64,000 bases of DNA, from NCBI RefSeq assembly GCF_013030945.1, contig NZ_JABBXF010000025.1, positions 1-64,000 on the forward strand, given 5' to 3'. The translations under genes were made by a program, and so were the position numbers. Within the stretch, counting starts at the first letter, position 1. The number at the start of each line of letters is the position of its first letter. Shown one piece after another: positions 33,231 to 41,697 of this stretch. The notes below the pieces were generated by a model. The model was not told where the DNA came from. It ran no database searches and worked only from the letters and a program-made list of their open reading frames with translations. The stretch is from Streptomyces morookaense (GTDB lineage Bacteria; Actinomycetota; Actinomycetes; Streptomycetales; Streptomycetaceae).

Positions 33231-35105
33231 ATGAAGCACGCACTCGACGCACAGCGCATCGGCGACACCCGCGGCTACCTGCCGATCGAGGACCACGGGA
33301 TCATCGGTGACCTGCACACCGTGGCCCTCGTGGGGGTCGACGGCACGATCGACTGGTGCTGTCTGCCGCGGTTCGACTCCCCCGCCGTCTTCGGCTCGCT
33401 GCTCGACGCCCGGATCGGCGGATCGTTCTCCGTGAAGGTCCGCGAGGTCGAGCGGACCAAGCAGATGTACATGCCCGACTCGAACGTGCTGCTCACCCGG
33501 TTCCTGGCGCAGCACGCCGTGGCCGAGCTGTACGACTTCATGGTGCCCGACCACCCGTCGTGCCCGGCCTCCGGTGCGCGGCAGATCATCCGCCAGGTGC
33601 GGGTGCTGCGCGGGCGGGCCACGGTCGAGGTGTGCTGCCGGCCCGCCTTCGACTACGCCCGCGCCCCGCACACGGTGCGCCTGGTGGAGGGCGCGGGAGC
33701 GGTCTTCACCAGCTCCGCCGGGACGCTGGTGCTGCGCTCGTCCGTACCGTTGCAGGCCGAGGGCGATGCCGTGCACGCGACGGTGACCCTGGAGCCCGGC
33801 GAGTCGCTGGGGCTCGCCGCCCAGTGGGGCGAGCCGGGCGACGGCACGCTGCGCCCCCTCGACTGCCCCGATGCCACCCAGCTGCTGTACAAGACCCTGC
33901 AGTACTGGGACGGCTGGCTGCGGCAGTCCAACTACCAGGGCCGCTACCGCGAGACGGTCGAGCGCTCGGCCCTCGCGCTCAAGCTGCTCGTCTACCAGCC
34001 CACCGGTGCCCTCGTCGCCGCCGCGACCACCTCGCTGCCGGAGTCCCCGGGCGGCGGCCGCAACTGGGACTACCGCTACACCTGGATCCGCGACGCCGCC
34101 TTCACCCTCTACGCCCTGATGCGCCTGGGCTTCACCGAGGAGGCCGCCGCCTTCATCGACTGGCTGCACCAGCGCTGTGTGCAGGCGCCCCCGGGCACCG
34201 GGCTCCAGGTGCTCTACGGCATCGACGGGCGGCCCGACCTGCCCGAGTCGGTGCTGGAGCACCTGTGCGGCTACAACGGCGCCCGGCCCGTCCGCATCGG
34301 GAACGCCGCCGCCCAGCAGCTCCAACTCGACATCCACGGCGAGCTGATGGACTCGGTCTACCTCTACAACAAGCACGGGGAGCCGATCTCCTACGAGCTG
34401 TGGGAGGCCCTGGCCCGGCAGCTCGAATGGCTGGAGAAGCACTGGGAGGAGCCGGACGACGGCATCTGGGAGACCCGCGGCGGCCGGCAGCGCTTCACCT
34501 ACTCGGCGCTGATGACCTGGGTCGCCTTCGAGCGGGCCATCCGCATCGCCCGCCACCGCGGCATGCCCGCGCCGGTCGAGCGGTGGCTCGACACCGCGGC
34601 CGCCGCCTACCGCTTCGTGCAGGACCAGTGCTGGACGCCGGAGCTCGGCGCCTACTGCCAGTACCCGGAGAGCGCCACGCTGGACGCCTCGCTGCTGGTG
34701 ATGCCGCTGGTGAAGTTCGCCGGGCCCAAGGACCCGCGGTTCCTGTCGACGGTGCGCAGCGTCGAGGAGCAGCTCGTCAGCGACAGCCTGGTGCACCGCT
34801 ACCGGACGGACGGCAGCGACGGACTGACCGGCAGCGAGGGCACGTTCAACCTGTGCTCGTTCTGGTACGTGGAGGCGCTGGCCCGTGCCGGGCGGGTCGG
34901 CGAGGCGCGCTACATCTTCGAGAAGATGATCACGCACGCCAACCATCTGGGGCTCTACGCCGAGGAGATCGGGCCGGCGGGCGAGGCGCTCGGCAACTTC
35001 CCGCAGGCGTTCACCCACCTCGCGCTGATCAGTGCCGCCACCAATCTGGACCGTGCCGTCGGCAGCCATCACGGGTCCGCCGCCCGCCAGTGGCACACGG
35101 GCTGA
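33231..35105 (+). CDS. Glycoside hydrolase family 15 protein (glucoamylase/trehalase-like)
   Basis: A 624-residue cytoplasmic enzyme. The N-terminal beta domain begins YLPIEDHGIIGDLHTVALVG and has DGTIDWCCLPRFDSPAVFG. The (alpha/alpha)6 barrel holds GGGRNWDYRYTWIRDAAFT, the catalytic Glu region in EEPDDGIWETRGGRQRF, and EEIGPAGEALGNFPQAFTH with the second Glu. Actinobacterial members of this type are often trehalases or glucan hydrolases. ATG 33231 follows GGGAGGG. There is no signal peptide. Confidence 0.9.
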   Translation: MKHALDAQRIGDTRGYLPIEDHGIIGDLHTVALVGVDGTIDWCCLPRFDSPAVFGSLLDARIGGSFSVKVREVERTKQMYMPDSNVLLTRFLAQHAVAELYDFMVPDHPSCPASGARQIIRQVRVLRGRATVEVCCRPAFDYARAPHTVRLVEGAGAVFTSSAGTLVLRSSVPLQAEGDAVHATVTLEPGESLGLAAQWGEPGDGTLRPLDCPDATQLLYKTLQYWDGWLRQSNYQGRYRETVERSALALKLLVYQPTGALVAAATTSLPESPGGGRNWDYRYTWIRDAAFTLYALMRLGFTEEAAAFIDWLHQRCVQAPPGTGLQVLYGIDGRPDLPESVLEHLCGYNGARPVRIGNAAAQQLQLDIHGELMDSVYLYNKHGEPISYELWEALARQLEWLEKHWEEPDDGIWETRGGRQRFTYSALMTWVAFERAIRIARHRGMPAPVERWLDTAAAAYRFVQDQCWTPELGAYCQYPESATLDASLLVMPLVKFAGPKDPRFLSTVRSVEEQLVSDSLVHRYRTDGSDGLTGSEGTFNLCSFWYVEALARAGRVGEARYIFEKMITHANHLGLYAEEIGPAGEALGNFPQAFTHLALISAATNLDRAVGSHHGSAARQWHTG

Positions 35106-35109
35106 GCCG

Positions 35110-35649
35110 TCACCCGGCCGCGGGCAGCACGGGGAACGCGTTGCCGCTGTCGCTGCAGTGCAGCGTCCACGGCAGGCCGCCCGGCTCGTGCAACCGGACG
35201 TCGATCTCGGTGGGCGGACGGCCGCCTGGTACCGCGGAGTGGGCGGCGGTGCAGGCGATCTGGCTGACGGCGGCGGGCTGCAACTCCGCCACGGGGACGG
35301 GCAGATCGACGTCGACCGCGCCGGTGGCCGCGGCCGCGTGCAGCGGGCCGACGGTGTCCGGGACCTCGGTGATCAGGCCACGCGCCCGCTCCGCGGGGGT
35401 GGGCCCGGCGAGCAGCAGGTCCATGGCCCGCTGCGGGCCGGCCGGGGTCCGTTCGTGGCGGGAGACGGCCTGGATGCCGACCGGGGAGAGGAAGAAGATC
35501 CGGGCGGTGGTGTAGCCGCCGCCGGGTTCCCGGATGCCGGTCGCGGGCTCCCCGGCGCGGACGAGGCCGGTGGGGGCGATGCCGCAGCCCGGCAGGGTGC
35601 ACACGGCGCCCAGGCACAGGGCGAGCAGGGCGCTGCTGCGTCCGGTCAC
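35110..35649 (-). CDS. Lipoprotein coupled to a sensor kinase
   Basis: A 179-residue lipoprotein. The signal peptide SALLALCLGAVCTL ends in a lipobox (LPGC), and the mature part is about 155 residues, with RIFFLSPVGIQAVSRH and LLLAGPTPAERARGL, a layout reminiscent of GerMN-like or CseA-like accessory lipoproteins. Its start overlaps the kinase stop by four bases (ATGA), so it is translationally coupled and probably modulates the kinase from outside the membrane. Confidence 0.75.
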   Translation of the reverse strand: MTGRSSALLALCLGAVCTLPGCGIAPTGLVRAGEPATGIREPGGGYTTARIFFLSPVGIQAVSRHERTPAGPQRAMDLLLAGPTPAERARGLITEVPDTVGPLHAAAATGAVDVDLPVPVAELQPAAVSQIACTAAHSAVPGGRPPTEIDVRLHEPGGLPWTLHCSDSGNAFPVLPAAG

Positions 35650-37079
35650 GGCTCCTCCCGCAGCGGCAGGTCGACGGTGAACACGGCGCCGCCCTCCGGT
35701 CTGTTGGCCGCCCGCAGGGTTCCGCCGTGCAGGCGGACGTTCTCCATGGCGATGGCCAGGCCCAGCCCGCTGCCCTCGGAGCGGACGCGGGCGGCGTCGG
35801 CCTTGTAGAAGCGGTCGAAGACGTGCGGCAGGACCTCGGGGTCGATGCCGGGGCCGTTGTCGCGCACCTCGATCAGCAGGCGCCCGCCCGCCGCCCTCGC
35901 CGTCAGCCGGACCGGCGGGCCGCCGTGCCGCAGGGCGTTGCCGACGAGGTTGGCGACGACGACGTCGATGCGCCGCGGGTCGAACCGGGCCCGTACGCCC
36001 TCGGGCAGGTCCGCGGTCACCCGGTCCTGCCAGCCGCGGGCGCGGAGGGTCTCGCGGAGGGCGAGGGCGACATCGACCTCGTCCGGGTGGAGGGCGGCGG
36101 CTCCGGCGTCGAAGCGGGAGACCTCCATCAAGTCCTCGGTCAGGCGGGTGAGTTTGCGCGTCTCGCCGCTGATCAGCCGGACGGCGTCGGCGGTGTCGGA
36201 CGGCAGCTGCGCGGCGTCCTCGTCGAGGACCTCGGTGACGGCGGACATCGCGGCGAGCGGGGTGCGCAGCTCGTGGGAGACGTCGGCGGCGAAGCGGCGG
36301 GAGTTGGCCTCCATGCGGCGCAGCCGGGCGTCGTCCTTCTCCAGGGCGGCGGCCATGGCGTTGAACGTGCGGGTGAGGTCGGCGAGTTCATCGGTGCCGG
36401 TCACCTTCAGACGGGTGTCGAGCGCACCGCCGGTGATCTTCTCGGCGGCCTGCCGCAGCTGCCGTACGGGCCGGAGCACGCGGCGGGCGGCGAACAGGGC
36501 GGGGACGACGGCCAGGGCCAGTGCGGGCACGGCCCCGGCCTGGGCGGCGGTGACCAGGGAGGCGATGTCGTCGCGCTCGTCGGCCAGCGAGAACTCCGCG
36601 TAGACGTCGAGTCCGGAGGCCTTGTGGCCGGTGCCGGTGAAGGTGACGGGCATGCCGATGGTCAGCCAGGGGGTGCCGTTCCGCTCGACGCGCTGGCAGA
36701 GCGGTTCGTTGCGGCTGCGCACCGCGTTGCGCAGGGTGTCGGTGACGACGCTGGGGTTGCCGGGCAGCCGTTCGGGGACGGCGGGGCCGTTGCCGTAGGC
36801 GGCGGAGGTGCGCCAGTTGCGGGAGCCGCCGGCGCGGTCGAGCTGGAGGGCGAAGTTCTGCAGGTCCTGCGGCCTGGGCGGGAAGGGCAGGGCGGGGGCG
36901 AGGGAGTCGATCTGGGTGCGCAGGTCGTGCACGGCGGTGGTCTGGGTGCGCTGGAGGATCGCCTCGCGGGCCTCGCGGAAGGTCAGGACGGCGGTGATCA
37001 GCGCGCTGAGGGCGGAGACGGCCAGGAAGGCGATCACCAGGCGGGTGCGCAGACTCTGGGAGAACGCACGGGGTCGCAC
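35646..37079 (-). CDS. Membrane sensor histidine kinase (orphan)
   Basis: A 477-residue HK. TM1 is at residues about 13-33, followed by an extracytoplasmic sensor of about 140 residues (VHDLRTQIDSLAPALPFPP), TM2 near 180-200, a HAMP domain (RRVLRPVRQLRQAAEKITGG), the phospho-acceptor His in FAADVSHELRTPLAAM (about 268), and an ATPase domain with NLVGNALRHG, DNGPGIDPEVLPHVFDRF and GSGLGLAIA. No response regulator gene lies next to it, which is unusual; upstream is a divergent phosphodiesterase gene. Confidence 0.93.
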   Translation of the reverse strand: MRPRAFSQSLRTRLVIAFLAVSALSALITAVLTFREAREAILQRTQTTAVHDLRTQIDSLAPALPFPPRPQDLQNFALQLDRAGGSRNWRTSAAYGNGPAVPERLPGNPSVVTDTLRNAVRSRNEPLCQRVERNGTPWLTIGMPVTFTGTGHKASGLDVYAEFSLADERDDIASLVTAAQAGAVPALALAVVPALFAARRVLRPVRQLRQAAEKITGGALDTRLKVTGTDELADLTRTFNAMAAALEKDDARLRRMEANSRRFAADVSHELRTPLAAMSAVTEVLDEDAAQLPSDTADAVRLISGETRKLTRLTEDLMEVSRFDAGAAALHPDEVDVALALRETLRARGWQDRVTADLPEGVRARFDPRRIDVVVANLVGNALRHGGPPVRLTARAAGGRLLIEVRDNGPGIDPEVLPHVFDRFYKADAARVRSEGSGLGLAIAMENVRLHGGTLRAANRPEGGAVFTVDLPLREEP

Positions 37080-37235
37080 AGTGGTCGATTCTGCTTCTCC
37101 GACCGAGGGGGCAGCCTTACGATTTCAGCCACTCAATGGCAAATTCCTCGTCATGTATTCGTAAAATTGCGTGATTTGATGAGGGCGGCTCCTACGCGCC
37201 GAAACGCACCCCGCCCCCGTCACCGAGGACAGACC

Positions 37236-38213
37236 GTGCCGTTCCCGAAGACCGCCAGATCCGCCACGCTGCTCGCCGCCGCCGCGCTTCTCACGGCCCT
37301 TCCCGCCCCGGCAGCACAGGCGGCCGCTGTGCCGGAGTTGAAGGTGCTCACGTACAACACCTTCCTGATGTCCGCGAATCTCTATCCCAACTGGGGCCAG
37401 GAGCACCGGGCCAAGGAAATGGCGGCTGCCGACTTCTTCCGGGGGAACGACGTCGTCGTCCTCCAGGAGGCCTTCGACAACAGCGCCTCGGAGACCCTCA
37501 AGTCCCGTGCCGCGGACGCGTATCCGTACCAGACGCCGGTCGTCGGCCGGGGCAAGGACGGCTGGGACGCGACCGGCGGCAACTACTCGTCCACGTCCCC
37601 GGAGGACGGCGGCGTCGCGGTGCTCAGCAAATGGCCGATCGTCCGCAAGGAACAGGTCGTCTACAACGACGCGTGCGGCTCGGACCGGTGGTCCGACAAG
37701 GGATTCGCCTATGTGGTGCTGAATGTGAACGGCACCAAGGTGCATGTCGTGGGCACGCACATGCAGTCCACCGACAGCGGCTGCAGGACGGGCGAGCCGG
37801 CGGCCCTGCGGGCGAAGCAGTTCCGGCAGATCGCCGCCTTCCTCGACACCAAGAAGATCCCGGCGGACGAGCAGGTGATGCTCGCGGGCGACCTCAATGT
37901 GGACTCCCGCAGCCCCGAATACGCCTCGATGCTGAACGACGCGGGCCTCGTCGCCGCGGACGCCCGCACCGGGCACCCGTACTCCTTCGACACGAAGGAG
38001 AACTCGATCGCCTCCTACCGCTACCCCACCGACGCCCGCGAAGACCTCGACCACGTCCTCCACTTCAAGGGCCACGCGCGACCCGTGAACTGGCGGAACA
38101 CCGTCGTCAAGGAGCAGTCCGCACCATGGACCGTCTCCAGCTGGGGCAAGCAGTACACGTACACGAACCTGTCCGACCACTACCCGCTGATCGCCGGAGC
38201 GGGGGCCAGCTGA
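37236..38213 (+). CDS. Secreted sphingomyelinase-like endonuclease/exonuclease/phosphatase family protein
   Basis: A 325-residue exported phosphodiesterase. The signal peptide (ATLLAAAALLTALPAPAAQA) is followed by the EEP fold: KVLTYNTFLMSANLYPNW, DVVVLQEAFDN (metal Glu), GVAVLSKWPIV, VVGTHMQS (His), MLAGDLNVDSRS (D-x-N), REDLDHVLHF and the C-terminal catalytic His in NLSDHYPL. The pattern matches bacterial neutral sphingomyelinases (phospholipase C type) as well as related nucleases. GTG 37236 follows GAGGAC; ATG 37179 is in frame but would give an unusually long leader. It would act outside the cell on lipids or nucleotides. Confidence 0.85.
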   Translation: MPFPKTARSATLLAAAALLTALPAPAAQAAAVPELKVLTYNTFLMSANLYPNWGQEHRAKEMAAADFFRGNDVVVLQEAFDNSASETLKSRAADAYPYQTPVVGRGKDGWDATGGNYSSTSPEDGGVAVLSKWPIVRKEQVVYNDACGSDRWSDKGFAYVVLNVNGTKVHVVGTHMQSTDSGCRTGEPAALRAKQFRQIAAFLDTKKIPADEQVMLAGDLNVDSRSPEYASMLNDAGLVAADARTGHPYSFDTKENSIASYRYPTDAREDLDHVLHFKGHARPVNWRNTVVKEQSAPWTVSSWGKQYTYTNLSDHYPLIAGAGAS

Positions 38214-38295
38214 CCCCGCTGTCAGTGGGTGGTGTCAGGATGCTCGCAACGGGCCGCTGATCGCGGAGCGGCCCTTCGAGCGAGGGGGTCCGTCG

Positions 38296-39249
38296 ATGCT
38301 GCCCATCACCGTCAACACCGAGCCCGGCGAGGTGCTTTCGCCGCTCACCGCCGAGCAGCTGGCCGGGCTGATCGGCAGGCTGGGCGGCGAGGGCGACAGG
38401 TTCGCGGTGGCCGAGCGGACCGGCGGCGGCGCCGACCACTACATCCAGACATGGCACGAGGGGGACGGGCCGTACGAGGTGGAGTACCGCGACGGCTCGC
38501 CGGAGCGGCACTTCGGGGCGCGGATGAGCAGCGCCGAGGAGGTCACGGCCGTCTTCGTGGCCTGGGCCGGGCAGGCCGAGGGCTGGGCGGGCGGCCATGC
38601 GTGGCAGCGGGTCGAGCTGTCGGAGGACGCCCCCGGGGAGGGCGCGGACGATCTCGACCCCGAGCTGCTGGAGGAGGCCGAGGAGCAGGCCCGGCTGCTG
38701 GTCCGGTGCGGCTTCGACACACCCGATGAGGTCGCCGAGGACGTCTCCGACTACTTCCACGACGAGGGCGTCACCCCCGTCTCCCCGGCCGCCGCCCGGC
38801 GGATCGTCGAGCGGCTGTGGCAGGAGCAGCTGGCCGAGCAGGCGAACTGGCCGCAGGTGACGGACGTGGACCGGCTGGAGACGGCCTTCGCCGCCCTCGG
38901 CGCCGCCGGCATCACGGCCCGCATGCACTTCACCTGCTGCAGCAAGTGCGGCCTGGAGGAGATCCGCGACGAGGCGGCCGAGGGCGACCGCGGCTTCGTC
39001 TTCTTCCACTACCAGCACACCGAGCGCGCCGCCGAGGGCCACGGCCTGTGGCTGCTGTACGGCGGCTACGAGGTTGGTACGGCCGGCGCGGAGGACGGTG
39101 CCGAGGACGGCGGCGCGACGGCCGCCGTCGGGCGGGAGATCGTGACCGCGCTCACGGAGGCCGGGCTCACGGCCGAGTGGGACGGCGACCCGGACCGCGC
39201 GATATGCGTGGCCCCGCTGGTCTGGCGCAAGCGGGTGCAGCCGCTCTGA
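38296..39249 (+). CDS. DUF6891 family protein
   Basis: A 317-residue soluble acidic protein. It has an N-terminal domain (GGADHYIQTWHEG, EVEYRDGSPERHFGAR), then DDLDPELLEEAEEQARLLVRCGF and a C-terminal domain with HFTCCSKCGLEEIRDEA and RGFVFFHYQHTERAAEG. The CCxxC may bind metal. This is the DUF6891 arrangement seen in many Streptomyces; the role is unknown. Confidence 0.75.
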   Translation: MLPITVNTEPGEVLSPLTAEQLAGLIGRLGGEGDRFAVAERTGGGADHYIQTWHEGDGPYEVEYRDGSPERHFGARMSSAEEVTAVFVAWAGQAEGWAGGHAWQRVELSEDAPGEGADDLDPELLEEAEEQARLLVRCGFDTPDEVAEDVSDYFHDEGVTPVSPAAARRIVERLWQEQLAEQANWPQVTDVDRLETAFAALGAAGITARMHFTCCSKCGLEEIRDEAAEGDRGFVFFHYQHTERAAEGHGLWLLYGGYEVGTAGAEDGAEDGGATAAVGREIVTALTEAGLTAEWDGDPDRAICVAPLVWRKRVQPL

Positions 39250-39359
39250 CCGGCCCGGATTCCCCCGCCGGGGCACCGGCCGGGGGGTGTCCGGCGGTAA
39301 CGGCGAAAGGGCCGGGAAAGGGGCTCCTGCAGGGGCGGCGGCCATGCTTCAATAGGGGC

Positions 39360-39488
39360 ATGGCCAGCCTCCAGAACACCGCGACGGGTCGCAGCGACCT
39401 CGAGCCCTTCTGGCCTTCCCGCCAGCATCACGACTTCGACCGAGTGTGTTGTCGCGCGACCTCCGCGCAGGCCCACTCCTTCCGCTGA
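39360..39488 (+). CDS. Short leader-like ORF with a CCR motif
   Basis: A 42-residue ORF, MASLQNTATGRSDLEPFW..., whose end reads DRVCCRATSAQAHSFR. GGGG precedes the ATG. It lies 100 bases upstream of a winged-helix gene in the same direction. Tandem cysteines in short upstream ORFs act as cysteine-responsive attenuators in other actinobacteria, and many Streptomyces have short putative leader peptides with a cysteine near the end. Whether this one is translated is unproven. Confidence 0.45.
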   Translation: MASLQNTATGRSDLEPFWPSRQHHDFDRVCCRATSAQAHSFR

Positions 39489-39588
39489 CCCCTTCGTCGA
39501 AGTCAGCCGCCGGGACCGGACCCGGCCAACGGCCCGCGCATGTGCACGTCCTCTCGACGGTCCCTCGCGCGAAAGAGCTGAGCTCTCC

Positions 39589-40206
39589 ATGTCGAACCTC
39601 CGTACCCTGACCGCGTCGCCCACGTCTCCCGCGCCCGTCCCGGACGGGCGCCCCGCCGCCCGGCACCGGCTGCGGGCCGTGGCCCCGGGCGAGGTGCCGC
39701 CGCCCGCCGCCGTCGCAGGCCTGCTGCAGGCGGGAGCCACCTGGCTGCCCGCACCGCAGCACACGCTGCCCGCCCTGCCCGGGCAGCCGCCGATGGTCGG
39801 CTACCTGGTCCTCGTCCCGGCCGACCAGGCCGGCCTCCCCGGCGCCGCACCCGTACCGGCCGCACCGGCTGCAACCACCGCCCCCGCCACACCCGCTCCC
39901 GTCACCGAGGGCGACGCGCTGGTCCGCATCGACCCCGAGGACCGCACGGTCCGCGTCGCGGGCCGGCCGCTGGACCTCACCTACCTCGAGTTCGAGCTGC
40001 TGGCCCACCTCGTGGCGCACCCCCACCGGGTGCACACCCGCGACCAGTTGGTGACCACCGTGTGGGGCTACGGGCACGTGGGCGACGGCCGCACCGTCGA
40101 CGTCCACGTCGCCCGGCTGCGCCGCAAGATGGGCCCCGAGTACCGCTCGTCGATCGTGACCGTCCGGCGCGTGGGCTACAAGTACGCACCGCCGGCCCAC
40201 ATCTGA
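39589..40206 (+). CDS. Receiver-less OmpR/PhoB-type winged-helix regulator
   Basis: A 205-residue protein. Residues about 1-105 are Pro/Ala-rich with little predicted structure and no phospho-receiver Asp pocket. Residues about 110-203 are a complete Trans_reg_C winged helix: VRIDPEDRTVRVAGRPLDLTYLEFELLAHL, then RDQLVTTVWGYG, RTVDVHVARLRRKMG and VRRVGYKYAPP. It is therefore an atypical response-regulator-like DNA-binding protein not controlled by phosphorylation. Targets are unknown. Confidence 0.85.
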   Translation: MSNLRTLTASPTSPAPVPDGRPAARHRLRAVAPGEVPPPAAVAGLLQAGATWLPAPQHTLPALPGQPPMVGYLVLVPADQAGLPGAAPVPAAPAATTAPATPAPVTEGDALVRIDPEDRTVRVAGRPLDLTYLEFELLAHLVAHPHRVHTRDQLVTTVWGYGHVGDGRTVDVHVARLRRKMGPEYRSSIVTVRRVGYKYAPPAHI

Positions 40207-40253
40207 CGGATTCGGGCCGCCGGCCGGGGCGGGCGAGTGGGATGCTGGGGGCC

Positions 40254-40694
40254 ATGACGGACAAGACCTCCGGACTCGTCGCCCTCCTCGGCCTCCAACC
40301 GCACGTCGAGGGCGGGTGGTTCAGGGAGACGTGGCGCACCCCGGCCACTGCGCTCCCCGAGGGGTACGAGGGCCCGCGGGCGTTCGCGACCGGCATCTAC
40401 TTCCTCCTCCACCCCGGCGAGACCTCCCGCTGGCACAAGGTCCGCTCCGACGAGATGTGGCTGTGGCACCGCGGCGGCCCGCTGCGGCTGCTCCTCGGCG
40501 GCCGGGGCGAGGCCGCGGACGAGGCGGGGGCGGCCGAGATGGTCCTCGGCCCCGGCATCGAGCACGGCGAGCAGCCGCAGGTGCTGGTCCCGGGCGGCAT
40601 GTGGCAGGCGGCGGAGCCCGCGGGCGGCGAGCCGGTGCTGGTCTCGTGCGTCGTGGCACCGGGCTTCGACTACGCGGACTTCGTCATGACGTGA
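40254..40694 (+). CDS. DUF985 cupin-fold protein
   Basis: A 146-residue cupin. LLGLQPHVEGGWFRETWR, YFLLHPGETSRWHKVRSDEMWLWH and CVVAPGFDYADF are the DUF985 (Cupin_5) signatures, with the possible metal residues in HxxxSDExW. The start could be 12 bases further upstream (ATG 40242). Related proteins are annotated as epimerase-like, but no activity is established. A downstream phosphatase gene follows 100 bases later. Confidence 0.85.
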   Translation: MTDKTSGLVALLGLQPHVEGGWFRETWRTPATALPEGYEGPRAFATGIYFLLHPGETSRWHKVRSDEMWLWHRGGPLRLLLGGRGEAADEAGAAEMVLGPGIEHGEQPQVLVPGGMWQAAEPAGGEPVLVSCVVAPGFDYADFVMT

Positions 40695-40794
40695 GGGCGG
40701 CGCCCCCGCCCGCAGCGGGCCCCGCCGTCGCGGACTCGGGCGACCTTCTTCACAATGAGGGGGTCCAGGCCCAGCCAGACGGGAGACGCCCCCC

Positions 40795-41598
40795 ATGCCG
40801 CAGCAGATCGATGCCTCCACCATCATCAACCTCCGCGATCTCGGGGGTATCGCGCTCTCCGGCAACTCCGCGGTCCGCCCCGGCCTGCTCCTGCGCTCCG
40901 GCCAGCTGGACCGGCTCGACCCGGCGGCCGACCCGGCCGTCGCCGCCCTCGGCATCCACACGGTCGTCGACCTGCGCAGCGAGAACGAGCGGACCGAGCG
41001 TCCCGACGCGCTGCCGGAGGCCGCCCGGCTGATCGTCGCCGATGTGATGGCGGACGGCGCCACGGCCGTGACCGGCGGCGAGCAGGTGCCGGCCCGGCTG
41101 GAGGACGTCCTCGGCAGCCCCGCGGTGGCCGACCAGTACCTGGGCGGCGGCAAGGCGGAGAAGCTGCTCGGCGAGGCCTACCGGGCGTTCGTGACGGCCG
41201 AGTCCGCCTGCCGGGCCTACGGCACGCTGCTGTCGGCGCTCGCCGAGCCGGACTGCGGCCCGCTGCTCTTCCACTGCACGGCCGGCAAGGACCGCACGGG
41301 CTGGGCGGCCACCGTGATCCTGCTGCTGCTCGGTGCGGACGAGGCGACGGCCGAGCGCGAGTACCTCGCCGTCAACCCGGCCGTGAAGGCCGCCTTCGCG
41401 CCCGTCATCGACCGTTTCACGGCGGCGGGCGGCGACCCGGAGATCGCGGACGCGATCCTGGGCGTCCGGCCGGTGTACCTGGCGACGGCGCTGGAGGAGA
41501 TGGGCCGCCGGTACGGGGACGTGGAGCGGTACGTGCGGGACGGGCTGGGCGTCTCCGCCCAGGCCGTCGAGCGGATTCGGGCGCGGTACCGGGCATAA
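40795..41598 (+). CDS. Tyrosine-protein phosphatase (Y_phosphatase3, PtpB-like)
   Basis: A 267-residue phosphatase. The N-terminus INLRDLGGIALSGNSAVRPGLLLRS is the family's typical entry, TVVDLRSENERTER follows, and the P-loop HCTAGKDRTGWAA contains the CX5R catalytic motif. Relatives include M. tuberculosis PtpB, active on phosphotyrosine, phosphoserine and phosphoinositides. There is no signal peptide. Confidence 0.92.
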   Translation: MPQQIDASTIINLRDLGGIALSGNSAVRPGLLLRSGQLDRLDPAADPAVAALGIHTVVDLRSENERTERPDALPEAARLIVADVMADGATAVTGGEQVPARLEDVLGSPAVADQYLGGGKAEKLLGEAYRAFVTAESACRAYGTLLSALAEPDCGPLLFHCTAGKDRTGWAATVILLLLGADEATAEREYLAVNPAVKAAFAPVIDRFTAAGGDPEIADAILGVRPVYLATALEEMGRRYGDVERYVRDGLGVSAQAVERIRARYRA

Positions 41599-41697
41599 CC
41601 GGGGGGGCGGTTCTTCGGCTGCGGTTGGCTGACGGGGCGCGGAAGCGCACGGGTGTGCGACTAAGTGACCATCCGACCAATCACTCGTTCTACCCAC

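Noticed and set aside
32664..35096. A minus-strand frame opposite the GH15 gene
   Set aside because: Only its last 84 codons (32409-32663) look like a gene with its own ribosome-binding site; the rest is antisense of a clear GH15 enzyme.
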